A stretch of 64,000 nt of DNA from contig LNFI01000019.1 of the NCBI GenBank assembly GCA_001464615.1, forward strand, positions 41,991 to 105,990. The letters are read 5' to 3'. Shown one piece after another: positions 45,112-53,710 of the stretch; the stretch's first letter is position 1; the number at the start of each line of letters is the position of its first letter. Made by a program: the position numbers and the translations under genes. Source of the DNA: Sphingomonadales bacterium Ga0077557. GTDB taxonomy: Bacteria > Pseudomonadota > Alphaproteobacteria > Sphingomonadales > Sphingomonadaceae. The notes beneath the pieces were generated by a model that ran no database searches, had not been told where the DNA came from, and saw nothing but the letters and a program-made list of their open reading frames with translations.

Positions 45112-46164
45112 ATGACCGATGTGACGATGGATGCACTGGAGGCGAGTTTCGCGGACGTCGAGATGCCGGGTGCGGTGGTGCGGCCGGTGCTGGCGGGTGG
45201 GCGCGCGCCGGGTGGGGCGGCGTTTGAGACGTTTCTGCGGAGCGGTGCGAGCGTTGAGATGAAGGCGTTTACCGGCGTTACCGGCGATGCTGGGGGCTAT
45301 GCCGTGCCGCGCGAGATTGATGCGGTGATCGATGCGACGCTGAAGAGCATCTCACCCATTCGCGCCATCGCCAATGTCGTGAAGGTTGGATCGGCCGGCT
45401 ATCGCAAGCTGGTGACGACGGGCGGCACGGTGTCGGGCTGGGCGGCCGAGACGGGCGCACGGGCCGAGACGGCGACGCCGAGCTTTGTCGAAATCGCGCC
45501 GTCGATGGGCGAGCTGTTCGCTAATCCCAGCGCGAGCCAGGCGATGCTCGACGATGCGCAATTCGATGTCGAGGCATGGCTGGCGAGCGAAATCGCGATG
45601 GAATTCGCCAAGGCGGAAGGCGCTGCGTTCGTCAATGGCAGCGGCACCAACCGGCCCAAGGGGTTCCTGCAGGCGCCAACGGCGAGCAGCAATGACGCGA
45701 CCCGCGCCTTTGGCACGCTGCAATATCTGGCGAGCGGGGCCGCGGGGGACTTTGCTGCCAACCCGCAGGACCGGCTGATCGATCTGGTGCAGAGTTTGCG
45801 CGGGCCGTATCGGCAGAATGGCAGCTTTGTGATGAATTCATCGACGCTCGCCCGCATCCGCAAGTTCAAGACCAGCGATGGCGCGTTCCTATGGGCACCG
45901 AGCCTGGCGGTGGGGCTGCCAGCGACATTGCTCGGCTATCCGGTGATTGAGGCGGAGGATATGCCTGATATCGCTGCCAATGCGCTGGCGATTGCCTTTG
46001 GCGATTTCCGCAGCGGCTATCTGATCGCTGAGCGGACCGAGACCGCGATTCTGCGCGATCCCTATTCGAACAAGCCCTTCGTCAATTTCTACGCGACCAA
46101 GCGGATTGGCGGCTGTGTCAGCAATTCCGAAGCGATCAAGCTGATGAAGTTCGCGGTGTCCTGA
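45112..46164 (+). CDS. GTA major capsid protein (HK97 family, gp5)
   Basis: A 350-residue capsid protein. A short N-terminal helical part (delta/scaffold, about residues 1-55) precedes the HK97 fold: TGDAGGYAVPREIDAVIDAT, VTTGGTVSGWAAETGARAET, LFANPSASQAMLDDAQFDVE, GSGTNRPKGFLQ, VMNSSTLARIRKFK. The prohead protease next door would remove the N-terminal part. GGGAG before ATG 45112 sets the start; the terminator upstream suggests its own control. Confidence 0.94.
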   Translation: MTDVTMDALEASFADVEMPGAVVRPVLAGGRAPGGAAFETFLRSGASVEMKAFTGVTGDAGGYAVPREIDAVIDATLKSISPIRAIANVVKVGSAGYRKLVTTGGTVSGWAAETGARAETATPSFVEIAPSMGELFANPSASQAMLDDAQFDVEAWLASEIAMEFAKAEGAAFVNGSGTNRPKGFLQAPTASSNDATRAFGTLQYLASGAAGDFAANPQDRLIDLVQSLRGPYRQNGSFVMNSSTLARIRKFKTSDGAFLWAPSLAVGLPATLLGYPVIEAEDMPDIAANALAIAFGDFRSGYLIAERTETAILRDPYSNKPFVNFYATKRIGGCVSNSEAIKLMKFAVS

Positions 46165-46261
46165 GCCGACAGGCGCGGGCACCGATCGCGGCGCTGGCTG
46201 TGATTGGTGTCCGCGCCCGCTGCCCCTGCTTTCCCCAATGTAACAGCAAAGCGAGATCCCA

Positions 46262-46528
46262 ATGGAAGATGCATTTTCAGCCGCCGCCGATCAAGTGTCG
46301 GCCCCGGCGCGGCGCGCGCTGGCGGTGACACCGCATGACAGCCACCCGCTGGCGGATATTCCCAAGGCACTGTTTATCGGCACGGGCGGATCGATCACGA
46401 TGCGTGGTGTGGACGGTGCCGCCGACCAACAATGGGTGAATGTGCCATCGGGCGCATTGCTGCCATTTCGGGCCGCCTATATCCGCGCGACTGGCACCAG
46501 CGCCGGTAATATTCTGGCGCTCTATTAA
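46262..46528 (+). CDS. GTA head-spike base protein (Rcc01079-like)
   Basis: An 88-residue protein with the pattern HDSHPLADIPKALFIGTGGS, VDGAADQQWVNVPSGALLPF, IRATGTSAGNILALY, matching the spike base family named for Rhodobacter Rcc01079 (GhsA). It attaches a spike to the capsid. In Rhodobacter these genes lie away from the main GTA cluster; here they follow the capsid gene. Its TAA overlaps the next ATG (TAATG). Confidence 0.8.
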   Translation: MEDAFSAAADQVSAPARRALAVTPHDSHPLADIPKALFIGTGGSITMRGVDGAADQQWVNVPSGALLPFRAAYIRATGTSAGNILALY

Positions 46529-47472
46529 TGTATATCGGCCGCGATCTGAGCCTGGCCGGGGTGGCCGTGCTGCCCGGCGGCGTGCGCAGCATTGGCTTTT
46601 GGCCGACGGGCATGCTGCCGCAAGGGGCGACGCTTACCCGGTCAACCACCGGCACGCGCTATGATGCCAGCGGTGCAACGGAAATGGTGGCGATTAACGG
46701 CGCGCGGTTCGATTATGACCCCTTTACCCTGGCGGCGCGCGGCCTGCTGATTGAACCTGCCCGGACGAACCAGTTTCTGCAGTCAAAGGATTTGCGCACC
46801 AGCTGGACGTTCTTTGCCGCCAGCGCGCTAAACGCGACGCAATTGATCGAGAACAGCGCCAGCAGCAATCACCGTGCCGTGCAGACGATCGCCTATGCAG
46901 CCGGCGACGAGGTCACGCTGAGCGCAACGATCTGGGAGGTCACCGGGAGCGCAAAGCGTTACCTGATTTTGTACCTAGCGAATTCCGCGTCGGACCTCGC
47001 TGTATTCGACGCAGCGACCGGTGCGTTCGCTGTGAATGGCTGCACCGCGACGATGACACGGATCGGCACGAACGGCAGCAATCCGGTGTGGCGATGTACC
47101 ATGACGGCAACCGTCACCAGCACCGGGTCGCTGGGCAGCGGTGTACGGCTATCGACGTCCGCAAGCGCATCATCGCCGGTCATTGTTTATCAGGGTGACG
47201 GCGTGTCGGGCATGAACATCACTGATTTACAGTATGAATTTGGTGCGGCTGCATCGTCGCCGATCCCGACGACAACTGCCGCCGCAGCCCGCGCCGCCGA
47301 TGTGCTGATCCTGTCCGGCTCCGCGCTTGGCCTAAGCGATGGGGATCACATGATTCGGTATCGATTCGATGACGGTTCGACCCAGGGCGTGGTGACCACC
47401 ATCAATGGCGGCAGTTGGACCGTGCCGACGACGCTCGACCGGCGCTGGATAAGGGCGATCGAGCGCGGGTGA
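46528..47472 (+). CDS. Head-spike fibre protein (GhsB-like)
   Basis: A 314-residue protein. The pattern FDYDPFTLAARGLLIEPART, NQFLQSKDLRTSWTFFAASA, VTLSATIWEVTGSAKRYLIL and TDLQYEFGAAASSPIPTT fits the carbohydrate-binding phage head spike fibre family. It would bind capsular polysaccharide on the recipient cell, as GhsB does in Rhodobacter. It is coupled to the base gene by one base. Confidence 0.7.
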   Translation: MYIGRDLSLAGVAVLPGGVRSIGFWPTGMLPQGATLTRSTTGTRYDASGATEMVAINGARFDYDPFTLAARGLLIEPARTNQFLQSKDLRTSWTFFAASALNATQLIENSASSNHRAVQTIAYAAGDEVTLSATIWEVTGSAKRYLILYLANSASDLAVFDAATGAFAVNGCTATMTRIGTNGSNPVWRCTMTATVTSTGSLGSGVRLSTSASASSPVIVYQGDGVSGMNITDLQYEFGAAASSPIPTTTAAAARAADVLILSGSALGLSDGDHMIRYRFDDGSTQGVVTTINGGSWTVPTTLDRRWIRAIERG

Positions 47473-47511
47473 CGGCCGCGCCCTTGCGGCAGTGAAGAAA
47501 GGAACAGGACC

Positions 47512-48078
47512 ATGGGCAATGGCGAACCCGGCAGCGTGCTGCTCGGGGCAAATGACCGTGCGCTAGCGGTGGCGGCAATCAAAGCGATGCTGCGGATCGA
47601 GCGCGATGATGAAGATGGCTTAATCGGGCAACTCGCCGATACCGCCCTGGGGCTGGCGGAGCAGTTTCTTGGCCAGGTACTGATCGCGCGGCAAGTGCAC
47701 GTGGTGCTCCCTGCGCAGCCGGGCTGGCAACGGCTGGCGGCGGCCCCCGTGCAGGCGATCAGCCTGGTGGAGGGGATCGCAGCAGATGGCGCGGCGGTGA
47801 CATTGCCGATGACGGGCTATGCGATTGATATCGATGCGCGGCGCGATGGCTGGGTGCGGATCATCGACGCAAGCGCTGCGGTGCAGGTGCGGGTGACGAG
47901 CACCGCCGGGCAGGCCGTGGATTGGGCGACATTGCCCGCGCCAGTGCGGCAAGGTGTGGTGTTGCTGGCGAGCTATTTGTTCAGCGACCGTGACACGACC
48001 CGGCCGCCGCCCGCGGCGATCACCGCGCTGTGGCGACCCTTTCGCGGGCTGATGCTGGCCCCGGCGGTGCACGCATGA
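47512..48078 (+). CDS. GTA head-tail adaptor (gp6)
   Basis: A 188-residue helical connector: ALAVAAIKAMLRIERDDEDG, LIGQLADTALGLAEQFLGQV, PVRQGVVLLASYLFSDRDTT. This is the gp6/HK97 gp6-like adaptor pattern joining portal and tail. Ends in ATGA overlap with the next small gene. Confidence 0.85.
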   Translation: MGNGEPGSVLLGANDRALAVAAIKAMLRIERDDEDGLIGQLADTALGLAEQFLGQVLIARQVHVVLPAQPGWQRLAAAPVQAISLVEGIAADGAAVTLPMTGYAIDIDARRDGWVRIIDASAAVQVRVTSTAGQAVDWATLPAPVRQGVVLLASYLFSDRDTTRPPPAAITALWRPFRGLMLAPAVHA

Positions 48079-48281
48079 GCCGGGCCAGCGATAAAGCGGC
48101 GGCAATCGGCAAGGCCGCGCGCGATGCAGCGATTGCGCGCGGGGTCGAGGAGATCGGCGCGGTGCTGCCCGATGTGGCCGTGACGGCGCTTGAGGACGGC
48201 ATCGAGCTGAAAGGGCGCGGGCTTGCCCGGCGGCTGGTTACCGATCCGGTGCTGCGCTGGATCGGGCGGTTGTTGCGATGA
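48075..48281 (+). CDS. Small protein in the GTA gp7 position
   Basis: A 68-residue basic, alanine-rich protein (DKAAAIGKAARDAAIARGVE, VAVTALEDGIELKGRGLARR). It lies between the gp6 and gp8 genes where the head-closure gp7 stands in Rhodobacter, but it is shorter and I cannot confirm homology. It overlaps both neighbours by 4 bases, which supports it as a real gene. Confidence 0.65.
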   Translation: MSRASDKAAAIGKAARDAAIARGVEEIGAVLPDVAVTALEDGIELKGRGLARRLVTDPVLRWIGRLLR

Positions 48282-48688
48282 GTATGGCGGGGGATGCGGC
48301 GGGCAGCTTTCATGCCGCGATGCTGGTGGCGCTGCGTAACGCGGCATCGTTCGGCGGCGCGATCAACGGCGTGTTCGAAGGGCCGGCGGTGAAGGCCACC
48401 GCCCCTTTTGCCGAAATTGGCGAGCTGCTGATCAGCGACTGGGGCACCAAGGACCGGGCAGGCAGCGAACTGCGTAGCGCGATCATCATCATTGACCGCG
48501 CCGAGGGGCCGGGGCGGCTGCACCGGCTGGCGGCGGCGGCCGATGCGGCGATGGCGAGCGTGCCGCGCGATCTGCCGGGGTGGCGGATCGCCAGCCTGGT
48601 GCTGCTGCGCAGTCGGATTGTGCGCGACGGGCCGGGCGCGTGGACGGCGCTGGTGGAACACCGGGTACGGATCATCGAATCAGCGTGA
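48278..48688 (+). CDS. GTA tail terminator (DUF3168, gp8)
   Basis: A 136-residue protein with the DUF3168 marks VFEGPAVKATAPFAEIGELL, ISDWGTKDRAGSELRSAIII, ASLVLLRSRIVR. It caps the tail tube and joins it to the head in siphovirus-like particles. Confidence 0.88.
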   Translation: MSMAGDAAGSFHAAMLVALRNAASFGGAINGVFEGPAVKATAPFAEIGELLISDWGTKDRAGSELRSAIIIIDRAEGPGRLHRLAAAADAAMASVPRDLPGWRIASLVLLRSRIVRDGPGAWTALVEHRVRIIESA

Positions 48689-48700
48689 GGAGAAACGGCA

Positions 48701-49108
48701 ATGGCAGCGGAAAAGGGAAGCGCCTTCCTGTTGAAGGTGGGCAATGGCGGGTCGCCGATCAGCTATGCGACGATCGCCGGACTGCGGACAACGCAGTTGT
48801 CGGTGAACGGTGAGGCAGTGGCGATCACATCAAAGGACTCGGGCGGGTGGCGCGAACTGCTGTCGGGCGCGGGGGTGCGCAGCGTGAGCGTATCGGGGGC
48901 TGGCGTGTTTACTGGTTCGGTCGCTGAAAACCGGGTCAAGACCAATGCGCTGAGCGGCGTGATCGACGATTACCGGCTGAGCTTTGAAAGCGGCGAGACG
49001 ATGACCGGGCGCTTCCTGGTGACGCGGCTCGACTATGCCGGCGATTATAATGGCGAGCGCAGTTACACGCTGAGCTTGGAAAGCTCGGGCGCCGTGGTGA
49101 GCGCGTGA
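48701..49108 (+). CDS. GTA major tail protein (gp9)
   Basis: A 135-residue tail tube protein: KGSAFLLKVGNGG, YATIAGLRTTQLSVNGEAVA, ITSKDSGGWRELLSGAGVRS, GETMTGRFLVTRLDYAGDYN. This is the phage TP901-like/GTA tail tube pattern. GAGGAGAAACGG gives a ribosome site. Overlaps gp10 by 4 bases. Confidence 0.9.
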   Translation: MAAEKGSAFLLKVGNGGSPISYATIAGLRTTQLSVNGEAVAITSKDSGGWRELLSGAGVRSVSVSGAGVFTGSVAENRVKTNALSGVIDDYRLSFESGETMTGRFLVTRLDYAGDYNGERSYTLSLESSGAVVSA

Positions 49109-49416
49109 CGGCGGCCAATCCGGCGCGTGGCGAGGCAGTGCTGCGGATTGGCGGTGCGGCAGTGGTGCTGCGGCCGAGCTTTGCCGCTTTGGTGGCCGCT
49201 GAACAGGAATTGGGGCCGCTATTCGCGCTGGTCGAGCGCGCGGCTGAGGCGCGGCTGGGGATTGGCGAGATGGTCGCGCTGTTCTGGCACTGCCTGGCCG
49301 ACATCCCGGAGGGGATGACGCGCGAGGTGTTTGGTGAGGGCGTGGCGATGGCTGGGCTGGCCGAGGCGACGCCAGTGCTGCGGGTGCTGCTCGGGCAGAT
49401 TCTGGCGGGCCGATGA
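49105..49416 (+). CDS. GTA family protein (gp10, tail assembly)
   Basis: A 103-residue protein from GTG 49105: ANPARGEAVLRIGGAAVVLR, FAALVAAEQELGPLFALVER, GLAEATPVLRVLLGQIL. It fits the gene transfer agent family protein placed after the major tail protein. It probably acts with the next gene as the tail assembly chaperone pair. Confidence 0.85.
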   Translation: MTAANPARGEAVLRIGGAAVVLRPSFAALVAAEQELGPLFALVERAAEARLGIGEMVALFWHCLADIPEGMTREVFGEGVAMAGLAEATPVLRVLLGQILAGR

Positions 49417-49604
49417 GTTTTTCTGAGGCAGCGGTGCGGCTGGCCGGGATGGCCGGCGCGCTGCTGGGCTGGTCGCCCGACCAGTTCTGGTCCGCGACGC
49501 CGGTTGAGTTGGGCGCGGTGTTCGCCGCGTTGGCGGGCGAGGCGGTGCCGCCGCCGAGCGGCGATGAGCTGGCGCGATTGATGGAGGCTTTTCCCGATGG
49601 ATGA
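49413..49604 (+). CDS. GTA tail assembly chaperone
   Basis: A 63-residue protein: FSEAAVRLAGMAGALLGWSP, DQFWSATPVELGAVFAAL. The WSPDxFW-TP.E pattern is that of the short GTA/phage tail assembly chaperones. Overlaps both neighbours, by 4 and 8 bases. Confidence 0.88.
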   Translation: MSFSEAAVRLAGMAGALLGWSPDQFWSATPVELGAVFAALAGEAVPPPSGDELARLMEAFPDG

Positions 49605-50181
49605 GGAAATCGACCGGCTGGTGGTGCGGGTGCGCGCCGACACCAGCGGCTTTGCGCGCGATATCGAGGAAATTCGCGGGACGCTGACCGGGCCGCTGCA
49701 ACGCGGTGCCGAGACGGCCGGACGCGGCATTGAGGCGGCGCTGCTGCGCGCGGTGCGGACCGGCAAGCTGGGGTTCGAAGATCTTAAGCAACTGGCTTTG
49801 TCGGTGCTCGGCGAGATTGCGGCGAGCGCGATCCGGGGCGGGATCGATGCGATCTTGGGGCGCGGCGGCGGATTGGGTGGGATTTTCGGACCAGTGATCA
49901 GCGGGCCCAGCCATATTCCGCCGGGGCTTGGCTTACCGGGGCGGGCGACCGGCGGGCCGGTATCGCCTGGCCGCGCCTATCTGATCGGTGAGCGCGGGCC
50001 TGAATATTTCGTGCCGACAACAAGCGGTCGTGTCGAGACGCGGGGCGGCGGCGGCGGGCGCGATGTGCGGGTGGCGATCACGATCAATGCCGCCGGCGGC
50101 GATGGGCCGCAGGCGCTGGCGCGATCGAGCCGCCAGGTGGCGCGCGCCGTGCGGGCGGCGATTGAGGGGGCAGAAAGCTGA
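49597..50181 (+). CDS. GTA tape measure protein (gp11)
   Basis: A 194-residue protein with a phage tape-measure start (VVRVRADTSGFARDIEEIRG), an amphipathic middle (FEDLKQLALSVLGEIAASAI) and the tail YLIGERGPEYFVPTTSGRVE. It is very short, as in other GTAs, which predicts a short tail. Its stop and the next start share one base. Confidence 0.88.
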   Translation: MDEEIDRLVVRVRADTSGFARDIEEIRGTLTGPLQRGAETAGRGIEAALLRAVRTGKLGFEDLKQLALSVLGEIAASAIRGGIDAILGRGGGLGGIFGPVISGPSHIPPGLGLPGRATGGPVSPGRAYLIGERGPEYFVPTTSGRVETRGGGGGRDVRVAITINAAGGDGPQALARSSRQVARAVRAAIEGAES

Positions 50182-52475
50182 TGGGCCATTGGCTGGCGAC
50201 CGAGCGGACGGTGCAGCGCGCGGATGTGATCTCGCGCTTCGATCCGCGATTCTGGACGGTCAATTTTCCGCGCCCGATGATGGCGAGCGTGGTTACCACC
50301 GCCCCGGATGCGCTGCGTGTCGATGCGGTGTTCTACCGCGCCGATGACCTCGCCGGGCTGATCTGGGCGAGCGAGGATGTGATCGATCATGCGCTGCTGC
50401 GCTATGAGACTTCGCGCGACTATCGCGGATCTACGCTTCGCTTTCGCTGGCAATCGGCGGGGGTGATGCCCCTTGATGCGGTCAATGGCCCGACGCTGAC
50501 GATCGAGGGGCGCGATGCTGCGGGCACGCCGCGCGCCTGGTATGTGCGGTTGTGGAACTATGCGAGTGGCGGCCCCGAGGACGCACAGATCGCGATTGAT
50601 TTCGCCGCGCTGGACGGCGGGTTCCTGCTGCCCGGTGAGGCCGATCCGGTGTGGGCGGGGGATGTAGATCGACTGTTCGTGTCGATGGTTGCGCCGGGCT
50701 ATACGGGCGGCGATGCGCTGCTGGCGGCACCCGCCGAGGGCTGGGTTGAGCTGAGCGCGATCAGCGTCGATGGGCCGGGCGCGGTGCTGGCGATTGGTGA
50801 AGTGGCGGTGCCCGACCATCGGCTGGGCATCGCGAGCGGCTATGACGACAGCTATAACCTCACCCCGGCTCGGCTACTGCGGAGTGCGCTGTTGCTCGGC
50901 TATCGTGGCAGCCTCCTTCATTATGTCGGGATGAGCCATTATTTTCGGCTCGAGGCCAATTCAGGCGGACTGTATGTCAGCCTGGCCGGTGGGGTGCTGA
51001 ATGTTGCAGCGGCGGCGTGGCACCGCGACTTTGCCGAACGCGCCAAGGCGCTGGGCTTCGATATCATCTGGTCGCTGAGTTACGAGCTGTTCGATGCGCA
51101 TTGCTGGGGCGACTGGAAGCAGCGCGTGGATGACGGCAGCCCGGCGCTGACCGGATGGGTGCCGCCATCGACCTTGCTGTCGCCTGCGCATGAAGGGGCG
51201 ATGGGCTATCTGCGCGCGGTGGCACAGGCCTTTATCGGGCTGGGCATTGCAGCGGGGCTGGCCCCCCAATTTCAGATCGGCGAGCCATGGTGGTGGGTGC
51301 TGCCTGACGGGCGACCCTGCCTTTATGACGACGCCGCGCGGGCGGTGTGGGGCGGCGCACCGCCCGCGATCAATCTGCGTGGCACCTTGAGCCCGGCGCA
51401 GACCGCGCTGCTCGACCAGGCGGGGGCGGTGTTGGCGGCATCGACAGCGGCGCTGACGGCGGCGGTGCGCGCGGTGGCGCCGGGCTGTGCGATGCATTTG
51501 CTGGCCTATCTCCCAAGCGTGCTCGACCCCGAGGCGCCCGAAGTCGCGCGACTGAACCTGCCGATCGGCTGGGCGCGGCCCGCTTTCGACGTGCTGCAGC
51601 TTGAGGATTATGACTGGGTGACCAGCGGCAATAGCGCCGCGACGGCGCGCGGGCTGGCGCAGGCGACGGCTCGGCTAGGCTACCCGATCGCGGCGCAGCA
51701 TTATCTGTCTGGCTTTGTGTTGCGCCCCGAAGATTCGGACGACTGGCGCGCGATCGCGGCGGCGGCCGACGCGGCGCGGGTGCGGGGGACGGCGCGCGTG
51801 TTCCTATGGGCGCTGCCGCAGGTGTTGCGCGACGGCCTAGTCCATTTCGATGAAGGAGAGGCGGCGGTGGAGGCTTTTGACGATGTGCTTTTCCCACTTG
51901 CGCTGGGCCGCGAGGCGGAAGTGACGCCCGAATTCGCAACCGCGATCGTGAGCAGTGCTGGCGGGCGTGAGACGCGCAACGCGCGCTGGAGCGCGGCACG
52001 GACGCGCTATGATGTTGGGCCCGGCGTCCGGTCTGAGGCAGATATCGCGGCGTTGCTGGGCTTTTTCCGCGCGCGGATGGGGCCGGCGCGCGGGTTTCGG
52101 CTGCGCGATCCGTTTGACTTTCAGTCCGGCGATGGCGCGCCCGCGCCAGGCGACCAGCGGATCGGCACCGGCGATGGCAGCACCAGCCGGTTTGCGCTGA
52201 TCAAGCGCTACGAGGCCAGCGAACGGCGGATCACCCGGCCGGTGGCGGGGAGCGTGCGCGTAGCGGTGGGCGAGGTGGAGACCAGCGGCTTTACGGTCGA
52301 GGATGGCGGCTGGGTGGTGCTGGACGCTGCGCCTGGAGCGGGACTGGCAGTGACGGCGGGGTTCAGCTTCGACGTGGCGGTGCGCTTTGCCGAGGATGCG
52401 CTGAGCGTCAACCGCGCGACTTTCCTGGCCGGTGCAGCGGCGAGCGTGCCGTTGATCGAAATTCGCGAGGGTTAG
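50181..52475 (+). CDS. TIM-barrel-like domain fused to GTA distal tail DUF2460 (gp12)
   Basis: A 764-residue protein. The C-terminal 200 residues are DUF2460 (VTPEFATAIVSSAGGRETRN, LGFFRARMGPARGFRLRDPF, INRATF-like end VNRATFLAGAAASV), equal to Rhodobacter gp12. The first 560 residues are extra: an N-terminal beta domain (about 1-205) and a TIM-barrel-like region with FDIIWSLSYELFDAHCWGDW, FQIGEPWWWVLPDGRPCLYD, FDVLQLEDYDWVTSGNSAAT. It resembles glycoside-hydrolase-like tail proteins of sphingomonad phages. It may clothe the tail or degrade surface glycans; catalytic residues are not certain. Confidence 0.8.
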   Translation: MGHWLATERTVQRADVISRFDPRFWTVNFPRPMMASVVTTAPDALRVDAVFYRADDLAGLIWASEDVIDHALLRYETSRDYRGSTLRFRWQSAGVMPLDAVNGPTLTIEGRDAAGTPRAWYVRLWNYASGGPEDAQIAIDFAALDGGFLLPGEADPVWAGDVDRLFVSMVAPGYTGGDALLAAPAEGWVELSAISVDGPGAVLAIGEVAVPDHRLGIASGYDDSYNLTPARLLRSALLLGYRGSLLHYVGMSHYFRLEANSGGLYVSLAGGVLNVAAAAWHRDFAERAKALGFDIIWSLSYELFDAHCWGDWKQRVDDGSPALTGWVPPSTLLSPAHEGAMGYLRAVAQAFIGLGIAAGLAPQFQIGEPWWWVLPDGRPCLYDDAARAVWGGAPPAINLRGTLSPAQTALLDQAGAVLAASTAALTAAVRAVAPGCAMHLLAYLPSVLDPEAPEVARLNLPIGWARPAFDVLQLEDYDWVTSGNSAATARGLAQATARLGYPIAAQHYLSGFVLRPEDSDDWRAIAAAADAARVRGTARVFLWALPQVLRDGLVHFDEGEAAVEAFDDVLFPLALGREAEVTPEFATAIVSSAGGRETRNARWSAARTRYDVGPGVRSEADIAALLGFFRARMGPARGFRLRDPFDFQSGDGAPAPGDQRIGTGDGSTSRFALIKRYEASERRITRPVAGSVRVAVGEVETSGFTVEDGGWVVLDAAPGAGLAVTAGFSFDVAVRFAEDALSVNRATFLAGAAASVPLIEIREG

Positions 52476-52478
52476 GCG

Positions 52479-53300
52479 ATGGCGGAATCGGATGATTTCC
52501 TGCACGGCGACCTCACCACAATCGCGCTGTGCTGGCGGATCGAGCGGCGCGATGGGGTGACGATCGGGTTGACTGATCATGACCGCGACCTGCTGATCGA
52601 CGGGCTGGTCCACCGCGCTGCGCCGGGCATGACCCCATCGGCGATCAGCCGCAGCGATACGCTGGAAGCCGATACCATGGAGGTTGCTGGGGCGCTTTCC
52701 AGCAGCGCGATCAGCGAAACGGATCTGCTGGCCGGGCGCTGGGATGGGGCGCGCGTGGCGATCTTTGCGGCTGACTGGAGGGGCGGCGGCGGGCGAATTG
52801 ACTTGGGCGAAGGGGTGATCGGCACGGTAGAGACCCAGGAAACCGGCTTTACCGCCGAATTGCGCGGGGCGAGCGCGGCGCTGGACCAACCGGTGGTGGA
52901 GGAAACAGCGCCCGAATGCCGCGCCGAACTGGGCGACAAGAGGTGCCGGGCGGCGATGGCCGGGCGCCGCCGATTCGTCCGACTAGCGGCCGTGGAGGGA
53001 CAGGTGTTGACGCTTGATGCGAGCGAGCTGGTGCCAGGGGGCTATGCGTTTGGTGTGTTGCGCTGGTTGAGTGGCGCGGCAAGCGGGCTGGAAAGCGCGA
53101 TTGCGGCATCCGATGGCGCGACGGTGACGCTGCATGGGCCACCGCCGATCGGCGTCGAACCGGGTGGATTGGTCGAACTGATCGAGGGGTGCGACAAGAG
53201 TATCGCGACCTGTGCGGGTCGCTTTGCCAATGCCGCCAATTTCCGGGGCGAACCCTATTTGCCGGGGATTGATCTGCTGACGCGCTATCCCGGCGGATGA
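52479..53300 (+). CDS. GTA hub protein (DUF2163, gp13)
   Basis: A 273-residue protein: TIALCWRIERRDGVTIGLTD, HDRDLLIDGLVHRAAPGMTP, ETAPECRAELGDKRCRAAMA, CAGRFANAANFRGEPYLPGI. The Cys-rich blocks match DUF2163/phage BR0599, the baseplate hub that in Rhodobacter GTA carries an iron-sulfur cluster. Four Cys are seen in comparable places. It is followed by NlpC/P60 with a 4-base overlap. Confidence 0.9.
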   Translation: MAESDDFLHGDLTTIALCWRIERRDGVTIGLTDHDRDLLIDGLVHRAAPGMTPSAISRSDTLEADTMEVAGALSSSAISETDLLAGRWDGARVAIFAADWRGGGGRIDLGEGVIGTVETQETGFTAELRGASAALDQPVVEETAPECRAELGDKRCRAAMAGRRRFVRLAAVEGQVLTLDASELVPGGYAFGVLRWLSGAASGLESAIAASDGATVTLHGPPPIGVEPGGLVELIEGCDKSIATCAGRFANAANFRGEPYLPGIDLLTRYPGG

Positions 53301-53707
53301 GCGCGGCGATAATTGCCGCAGCGCGAGCGGCAATTGGCGCCCGGTTTCGGCTGCATGGGCGCGACCCGGCGACGGGGCTGGACTGTGTCGGGCTGGCTGC
53401 ACTGGCGCTGCAAGCGGGTGGTGCGAAAGGGCAGGCGCCACGGGGCTATGCGTTGCGGAGCGGTGATGCCGAGGCGGTCGGCGCAATGATCGCGGCGGCC
53501 GGCATGGTCGCCTGCGTGGCGCCGCGTGCGGGCGATCTGCTGCTCTGCCGGGCTGGGCCGGGGCAGCTGCATCTGATGATCGATAGCGGCGGCGGCGTGA
53601 TTCATGCCGATGCGATGCTCAGGCGAGTGGTCGAGCGGCCCGGGCCGCCGCCCTGGCCCGTGGTTGGGCGCTGGCGGGTGGCCGAACAGCCCGAAAAGGG
53701 GGAATAG
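53297..53707 (+). CDS. GTA NlpC/P60 peptidase (gp14)
   Basis: A 136-residue cysteine peptidase: catalytic Cys in ATGLDCVGLAALAL and His in GQLHLMIDSGGGVIHAD. It cuts cell-wall peptides when DNA enters the recipient. It is the usual gp14 between hub and host-specificity gene. Confidence 0.9.
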   Translation: MSAAIIAAARAAIGARFRLHGRDPATGLDCVGLAALALQAGGAKGQAPRGYALRSGDAEAVGAMIAAAGMVACVAPRAGDLLLCRAGPGQLHLMIDSGGGVIHADAMLRRVVERPGPPPWPVVGRWRVAEQPEKGE

Positions 53708-53710
53708 CCG

